Origin: Neomonachus schauinslandi
Taxonomy: Eukaryota; Chordata; Mammalia; Carnivora; Phocidae
Assembly (NCBI RefSeq): GCF_002201575.2
Contig: NC_058408.1
Coordinates: 56,285,853 to 56,349,852 of the forward strand
Reading direction: 5' to 3'
Length of the DNA stretch: 64,000 bases
Positions 57,636-64,000 of the stretch are shown here, one piece after another. The position numbers were made by a program, and so were the translations under genes. Each line of letters starts with the position of its first letter. The stretch's first letter is position 1. The notes under the pieces were generated by a model. That model saw nothing but the letters and a program-made list of their open reading frames with translations, was not told the DNA's origin and did no database searches.

Positions 57636-57659
57636 TCATTTTAAGTCAAACGGAATCAG
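57587..57659 (+). CDS. SELE: SELE exon 13 (tail end, stop, start of 3' UTR)
   Basis: Encodes SSCQSLQSDGSFHMPL and TAG at 57633-57635; donor AATCAG/GTAAGA. The acceptor is a tandem CAGCAG, so a form lacking one Ser is possible. Human continues to PSYIL; the position of the human stop is still visible as TAA at 57642-57644. Confidence 0.93.
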
Positions 57660-58336
57660 GTAAGACTTGAAATCACATATGATTTTGAAAGAACGTATCC
57701 TCTCTTCATGTTCTGCTGCTCCTTGAGCCCTCCAAACCTGCCAGTTTCTTGGGGGAGAATCACCAGCTTCGTGGTGTTTTATGGAAGGTTGTTTCATTTC
57801 TTTGTAGAAGGAGAGGAAAAAAACAAGACTTGGCCTTTATAGAGTCATTTCACTTTTGAAAGTTAATAATAATAATGCTGATTGTTAACCCTTATGTGGC
57901 ACTTACTATCTTCTAGAAACTGTTCTAAACTAGGAATTGCATGAGATATGGACTGTTGCTATATAACTAGAATTCTAACATACCCCCCGAACCTCCAATG
58001 TCTTCTGTTATTAACAGCTTGTGTTAGTGTGGCATTTTGTTACAATTGATGGGCCAGTACAAATCCATTATTATTAACTAAAGTCCACAGTTTACATTAG
58101 AGTTCCCTCTTGGTTTTGTATATTCTATGGGATTTGACAAGTGTATAATGACATGTATCCACCATTCCAGTATCATACAGAATAGTTTCACTGCCCTAAC
58201 TGAATAGGATTTTGTTGTTCATACTTGTACTCTCCAGTGACAGTGAACACAGTGGTCTGTGCTAGAAGGTGAATTTTGTTGTTGCTATTAATGCAGAATA
58301 TTAAGTGTCCTGACGGCATGCATTCTTTGTTTGCAG
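57660..58336 (+). other. SELE intron 13 with old L1 piece
   Basis: About 57990-58205 matches antisense L1 3' text (ACTAAAGTCCACAGTTTACAT, TAATGACATGTATCCACCATT). A MIR scrap lies near 57885-57935. The acceptor TTTGTTTGCAG ends the intron at 58336. Confidence 0.65.
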
Positions 58337-59234
58337 GAACACAGGTACCTCCAGGGAACTAGAGAAATACCCTGATGATGGCAGAGACAGAAAGGGCTCC
58401 TCTGGTCTCTGGTACTTCTCAGCTCCCACATCCACTGCTTTTACAGCTGGGAGCATGGCACCCATGAGGACTTCAATGGTCCACACTCTAGTGGGCGAGG
58501 CCAGCCTGCCACCAGCAACACTCAGCTTTCTCTTTCCTGTTCTCAGCATCTGGAAAGTGCTGGATGATGGAGGAAAAGCATATTCTCTTCTGGACAAAAG
58601 TAAAGAGACTCAGGCTCTGGAATCTCAGAATTCCTGTTCTAATTCTCTCCCCTGCTCACTATGAGATCTCAGTGGAGAAACACAGTATTTTTGGTATTGT
58701 TTCTTTCTTTTGCCCCTCACTGTGTCTCAACTACTGATTACATGGTTGCTGTCATGGGGATGAATAATTCTCAGGAGTTTAGGGAAAACAACTTGGCCAA
58801 AGATATTCTATCACCAAAGTGCAAAAAATGATAATTTTTTAATGCCCACAGGCGAGTGCCTGGGGAAATCCTACTTAATACTCTGTGTGAGGATTACTAA
58901 GCACAGTCTTAATCACTTTTATCCCTGTGGGACTCAGTGCTTTATAAAGTGCTCTTAGAGATTGTGTTCTTTTATTTGCATTGACTGAAGTACAATCTTC
59001 CCTAATTCTTAATTCAATACAAGTGTTGTAGGGACTTTAAAATATGTGCATGTTAAGACCATGTTAAGGTAAAAGTTACTTATCCTAGATCTTTGTTTAT
59101 TAACAAACATAATGTTATGTCTGTAGTAAATTTATTTCAAAAAAGGACAAATGCTGTCCCCCAGCAAGGTATAATGTTAACCAGTATAAAGTTGTGAATG
59201 TTTTACTATAGTTGCTTTTAAAAACATGAGTAGT

Positions 59235-59367
59235 GGGGCTCCTGCGTGGCTCAGTCTGTTAAGTATCTGACTCTTGATCTCAGCTCAGGTCTTGGTCTCA
59301 GGGTCATGAGTTCAAGTTCCCATTGGGCTCCATGCTGGGCATGGAGCCTATTTAAAAAAAAATAAGT
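59235..59367 (+). mobile_element. CAN-SINE in SELE 3' UTR
   Basis: Head GGGGCTCCTGCGTGGCTCAG and a short AAAAAAAAATAAGT tail, with the middle shortened. Perfect 15-bp target duplication AAAAACATGAGTAGT at 59220-59234 and 59368-59382. Sense orientation relative to SELE. Confidence 0.96.
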
Positions 59368-59794
59368 AAAAACATGAGTAGTATCAGGAGAGTAGAACAT
59401 GAATGGCATACGCTTGTACACTGTCATCTCTGTTTTCAGAGGTATGTGGTTTTCCATGATGAAAAACTTCCATGAGGCCAAGTGTTCTGATTTGAAAAAA
59501 AGTGTAAATGCAAACAAATGAAGGTACAATTTTATGCATATCTTTGTTGAAAAAAAATGTAGAAATATGGATGTGCTTTGCATCCCTACAAAGATGTTGT
59601 CAGATGCGATGCATCAACATATAATTCTTGCATATTGCGTAAGATTTTAAATTCATGATAGGAACTCACCATATAAAGGATTTGTCCAGTGGATTTTTTC
59701 TTTTTTAAGTGGAGACTTTTAATGTTTATTCCCTAATTGCATTATTCTGTTTGTTAGGGTGTTCATGAAGAAAGGAAGGTCTGGATGAGTGTGT

Positions 59795-59809
59795 ATTTAT
59801 ATTTATTTA
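59795..59809 (+). promoter_or_regulatory. SELE: AU-rich element cluster in SELE 3' UTR
   Basis: Three ATTTA pentamers in 15 bases (59795, 59801, 59805, the last two sharing one A). Human E-selectin mRNA is short-lived and has such elements; the role here is inferred. Confidence 0.65.
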
Positions 59810-60247
59810 TAAAGGAGGTTAAAATTCCTAAGGAATCTCCAGTTATCACTTGATCATTGGCAGTGAGAAATTCTTGGCCTGTCCATCGCCAGAGCTTCTC
59901 ACTCCATCCTGCAAATGACAAGAGAATCAAAACTCTCCCACAATTTCACTAATCTAGGATGTGTTGAAAAAGCAAAGTTTCGGACAAGTGCTGGCTGTAT
60001 GTTGGCCAAGGCGAAGCCAAAAGCAAACAGGGAGGAATGCTAAGGGTCAGAAGGTCAGAGATTTTGACAGAGCGAAAGAACTCTGTGAAATAAGGGAGAG
60101 AGAAATAAACAACTATTGTGAGCAGGCTACCTATGGAATGGATTATTATTTTCTCTGAAATTGTTCAAATGCTGTAAATATAAATATTTATATATACTGC
60201 AATGGAAGTAGCTGTGTGAAATGTAAATGTGGTCTGCGTTTCGGTTT

Positions 60248-60253
60248 AATAAA
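60248..60253 (+). terminator. SELE: SELE poly(A) signal
   Basis: AATAAA followed by GTATTTTAAATT, resembling the human 3' end. A second AATAAA at 60359-60364 could be an alternative end. Confidence 0.75.
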
Positions 60254-60274
60254 GTATTTTAAATTATGGTTTAA

Positions 60275-60814
60275 AATATTTTATAGTTTTTAAAGTATAT
60301 ATTTATTTAAGCTTATGCCATACCCATTTTGTATTTGATATGGCAGTACAAAGTTTGATAATAAACATGTTTATATTTAGTTCTGTGTGTAGGTTCTTAA
60401 AAGTTCTGTTTTATTTAGATAAAATTCACATTCCATAAAATTCACCCTTCTTAAGTGTACTGTCCAATAGTTTTGGTATATTCATAAGATGGTTCAACCA
60501 ACACCACAAGAGAGTTTTGGCTATAATTAAGGGGATTTTGTTCTTCTCCTTACTCTCCCAATGGTGCCAAATCCTTCCTATCAATAGTTCTTGTAATAAC
60601 CCTTAACCAGCTGTGCTCTCACCGACAGCCTCAGAACAGATCCTTATCACAACCCCTGGATTAAATGATAAAATCCCCGGAGTCTCCAGGCTCTCAGTCT
60701 GCTGTTGGGAGGGACTGTGACACAGCCCACAAGTCACACAAAATCTAGTCTTGCCTGTCTCCCATCCTCATTTCACGCCATGCCCCTTCAGGCATTGCAC
60801 TCCATCCACAATGG
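60275..60814. other. Downstream flank with L1 scrap
   Basis: 60400-60530 is antisense L1 3' text (AAATTCACCCTTCTTAAGTGT). The rest is unassigned. Confidence 0.5.
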
Positions 60815-61200
60815 AGAGCTATGTCTGCCCACTTTGATGCCTTTGAACACATCGGCTTCTTTCACCTGCAGTTACTCACCCTCCTCATCAAGGAGTCCGC
60901 CATTCCTTGCCTGCTTGACTCCTACTCAGGTTTCAGGTTCTCTGCTCAAATGTCCCTTCATGGCAATTGACTCCTTAGATTAAGTCACCTCCTTAATGCT
61001 CTCACAGCCCATATTTTTCTTCCTTCCTTTAATCCTAATTAACTAATTATTGTGTAATTGCTTAATACCTGTCTTTTCTATTAGATTCTAAGTTCCTTAA
61101 GGGTAGAAGCAATTTACCTTGTTCATTGCTCTGTTCCTAGAATGTAGCATATTCCTGATATACCATAGATACTTAACAAATATTTTTTGAATGAATGAAT
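60815..61200 (+). mobile_element. L2
   Basis: CAGGTTTCAGGTTCTCTGCTC, TAAGTTCCTTAAGGGTAGAAG and ACTTAACAAATATTTTTTGA follow an L2 3' region in plus orientation. Confidence 0.7.
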
Positions 61201-61969
61201 GAATATGTGGACAAACAAATGCAGATGGGCTCATGATAAGGAACAGGACCAATTTTCTCAAGTGGAATGAGTTGTCTCAGAAGGCAAGGTTTGAAATCCA
61301 GTTATGGAGACAAGATAGGTTTGACAATAGTACAGAACAGAATGGAAATACAGATGAAATAAAGGAACTAGTTAATGGCCTGGAGGTTCAGTGAGGTATG
61401 ATTGACAAGTGCTGCAGTGAGATACTTGAGCACCAGATCTACAAGAATAGGTGACCGTGATTAAAGGGGGGGGGATGCTGGAGTATGTGATTTTGAAGTC
61501 GACACAGTTTGAGGCTGTGTCCAAGGGAGAAGGTAGTTCAAGCTGAGTGGAGGAGAAGCATGCTATTGGAGAACTGGGCACCCCGGCTGTGGGGTTACTG
61601 GTTGTTGTGTGAGACTGCGCATTCCTTCTACCCATGATAAACTCATGTTGGAAACTGCGGTGAACTCAGCTTTGGTTGGCAGCAATGAACAAGTAAGCCT
61701 TGCAGTCATCTGTGATGGGGGAGAGGCACAAGGGAAGGCTTCTTCTGCCAGTGGTACTCAATGACCCAAATAGTTCTCCAGCATTGGTTTCAATCTCTCT
61801 GGGGTTTTGCGATGGTTTATAATGCTCACCTACTCATTCTAGTTCTGCCCTTTGGGGACCACAGAATAGCCAAATAACCACTCTTCTCCCGACAACCCTT
61901 CAAGTGGCTGCTAACCTGTCCCATGGCCTTGCTTACCCCAAATCTTCTCTTTAGATTGAATGTGCACTA
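61201..61969. other. Intergenic, nothing recognised
   Basis: No gene seen. No assigned repeat. Confidence 0.4.
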
Positions 61970-62365
61970 TTTTTAAAATTATTATTATTGAGGTAAAGTT
62001 TATATAACATAAAAGCAACCACTTTAAAGTGTACAATTCAGAGTGATATTTAGTACATTCATAGTGTTGTGCAATCACCACCTCTATCTACTTAAAAATA
62101 TTCTCAGGAAAAGAAAACCCTATACCCATTAAACAGTCAGTCCCTATTCCTCTCTCTCCAGAGCCCCTGGCAACCACCAGTTTGCTTTCTGTCTCTGTGG
62201 ATTTGCCTATTCTAGATATTCCATATAAATGGGATCACACAATCTCTGGCCTTTTGTGTCTGGCGTCTTTCACTAAGCCTAATGCGTTCAAGGTACATCC
62301 ACACTGTATCATGTGTCAGTACTTCATTCCTTTTCGTGGCTGAATCATATTCCATGGTATAGATG
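61970..62365 (-). mobile_element. L1 3' remnant
   Basis: Antisense L1 3' text in order: GAGGTAAAGTTTATATAAC, TTTAAAGTGTACAATTCAGA, TGGCAACCACCAGTTTGCTTT and GGCTGAATCATATTCCATGG. No coding part survives. Confidence 0.75.
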
Positions 62366-63124
62366 AATGTGCATTAAATTTAAGCTAAATTTGTCACTGT
62401 ACATTCAAGAAAAGTGTTTTTAGCAAATACAAAATCCATCCGTATGACTCAAAAACATCCATATGAAAAATGCTTTGATAAAAGCCAAAAAACACAGATT
62501 TGATGGACTCAGTGAGGGTAACTTAGTGAGGGGCTAAGTTGATGTGGTCTGAGTCCTTTAGAAATCTAACTTGATATAAGGCCAGAATTTAAAATTACAG
62601 AAAAGTGAATAAATTGAGTGTATATCTGACAATGTCACTAAATAACCCCACCCCCACCCTCCCAAAACCCAACTTTGGATGGACCCAAGGTCTCTCCTTC
62701 TCTTGGACAAGGGCCTGAAATGTTGGTGTACCTTGTAGACTTGGTGCAAGTCGGGAGCTTGAATGTAGTTTTGGCTGGATGCCTGATGACCTAAACCAGC
62801 TTTCTGAAGAAAACCCTGGATCTTGGTTTTCAAAGAATAAGAATGTCCAACAAACCAGTAGAACAACAAAGATATCCAACAAAATAATGAGACTAAAAAA
62901 AAAAAAAAAAGGAGATAAAGTCTTTCCTTAAAAAAGAAAGGGACATTTGCAGTTTATGACCAAAAAGGGGTTTATTTATCCACTTACTCAATTGGCATTT
63001 ATTGAATGCTAGACCTTCTGCTTCTGAGAATATAGAGGATTAATATTCTGAACACTCTTCTGCTATAATATTTTAAATTTCTAGGTGAAATTTAAATAAA
63101 TAAATTTAAATGAATAACTGAGCT
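62366..63124. other. Intergenic, nothing recognised
   Basis: An A18 run near 62896. No coding signal; the two overlapping minus frames at 62558-62882 have no family resemblance. Confidence 0.4.
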
Positions 63125-63290
63125 TAGAAAAAAGGATGGAAATCTCAGAGGACAAAAGTGATTAGGAAGCAGGTGCCTGACCATGTAAGATTTTGTGAGC
63201 CAACGTAAGGACTTTAGATTTTACTCTGGGTGGGATGAGAAGCCACTAGAGGGTCTGACGTGTGTTTTCTCTTGCTGGTTATTTTCTTCC
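63125..63290 (-). mobile_element. L2 fragment
   Basis: TAAGGACTTTAGATTTTACTC and GATGAGAAGCCACTAGAGG resemble antisense L2. Diverged. Confidence 0.4.
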
Positions 63291-64000
63291 CCTCTGCCGC
63301 CCTCCCTCACTACCCATCCATTCTCAGGTCTCCCTGCCCTGTGTCCCAGTATAGCTCCTGATGGGTGGCTTCTCCTTTAGGATTGCAATTCTCACTGGAT
63401 TCTAACACCATCTCCTCCTTTGAATCTTCAGTCCCAGAGGTACAGTTGCATCCTGCTACCGCCAGACTCTGGATGCCTCATCCTCTCATGTTTGTTTTCT
63501 TAGCCTTGCCCAATCTATGTGAGTGGTCCCTCTAATAAAGACTCTTCAGTGGGTGAAGAATTCACTCATCTGGGGTGAATTCTGTTTCTGGCTGGGACCC
63601 TGAGTGATACACATTTTAACTGAATCATTTAAGTTGTTTTGTTGAAAATAGGCCATAAAAAGAAGAGGGTAGAAACGTGGAGTCTACATGGGGGACTTCT
63701 GCAATAATAGAGGTGAGAGATGATGGTGGTTTGGATGCATAATAGAATGGAAGTGATTGGATATTTTGATAGCAAAGCCAACAAAATTTGCTGACCTATT
63801 AGATATAATTTGTCAGAAGAAGAGGGGAATCTCAATTAACTCCAAAAGCTTTGGCTTAAGGAACTTAAAGAATGGAGTTATAATTTACTGAGATGTCAAG
63901 AGGCTTGGGAAGAGGAATTCAGAAGTTCAGTTTGGCACGTGTAAAATTTGAGAGGCTTTTTAAACAACTAAATGGAGATATCAGGTAGGCATTTGGCTGG
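63291..64000. other. Intergenic to window end, nothing recognised
   Basis: No gene or assigned element. Confidence 0.4.

Larger units (their letters stand above)
58337..60270 (+). other. SELE: SELE exon 14 (3' UTR)
   Basis: The first part resembles the human 3' UTR (AACACAGGTACCTCCAGGGAACTAGAG). It holds a SINE (59235-59367) and an ATTTA cluster at 59795-59809. The end is set by the poly(A) signal at 60248. The open frame at 58455-58664 is UTR, not a gene. Confidence 0.85.

Noticed and set aside
58455..58664. 69-codon frame after SELE
   Set aside because: It lies inside the SELE 3' UTR and has no family resemblance.

Overview
The window is mammalian nuclear DNA, almost certainly from a caniform carnivore. 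About two dozen tRNA-Lys-type CAN-SINE copies (head motif near 'CCTGGGTGGCTCAGT', CT-rich middle, AAATAAA-type tail) lie on both strands. Their sequence looks more like the bear, seal or mustelid type than the young dog type, but this is from memory and no species call is made. A 10-base N block shows that this is a draft assembly.

Three genes are recognised and match human 1q24.2 in inverted orientation. At 1-7987 on the minus strand are the first six coding exons of FIRRM (C1orf112), a FIGNL1 partner in RAD51/DMC1 recombination; the sixth runs off the window start. Its first intron has U12-type AT-AC signals. FIRRM is head to head, across a CpG-rich promoter at about 7640-8450, with METTL18 (plus strand, single coding exon 9526-10638), the RPL3 histidine methyltransferase. 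At 50412-60270 on the plus strand is the complete SELE (E-selectin) gene: TATA box, CRE-like and NF-kB elements, 14 exons, a 609-residue protein (signal peptide, C-type lectin, EGF, six SCR/sushi domains, membrane segment, short tail) and a long AU-rich 3' UTR carrying a SINE.

The 40 kb between METTL18 and SELE is mostly a mosaic of CAN-SINEs, old L1 (nearly all minus strand), L2 and MIR, an MLT1-like LTR remnant and microsatellites. One exception is a pair of possible exons on the minus strand at 15940-16031 and 14752-14958. They have good splice signals and join in phase 0 into 97 open codons that I do not recognise. After SELE, 60.3-64 kb is L1/L2 remnants and unassigned sequence.

The genes do not form a functional unit: FIRRM (DNA repair) and METTL18 (ribosome modification) share a housekeeping-type promoter, while SELE is a cytokine-inducible endothelial adhesion gene with its own promoter. 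Main points for a second look: the AT-AC intron, the orphan exon pair, an E-selectin tail without tyrosines, a likely false duplication around the N gap in SELE intron 1, and the SINE in the SELE 3' UTR.
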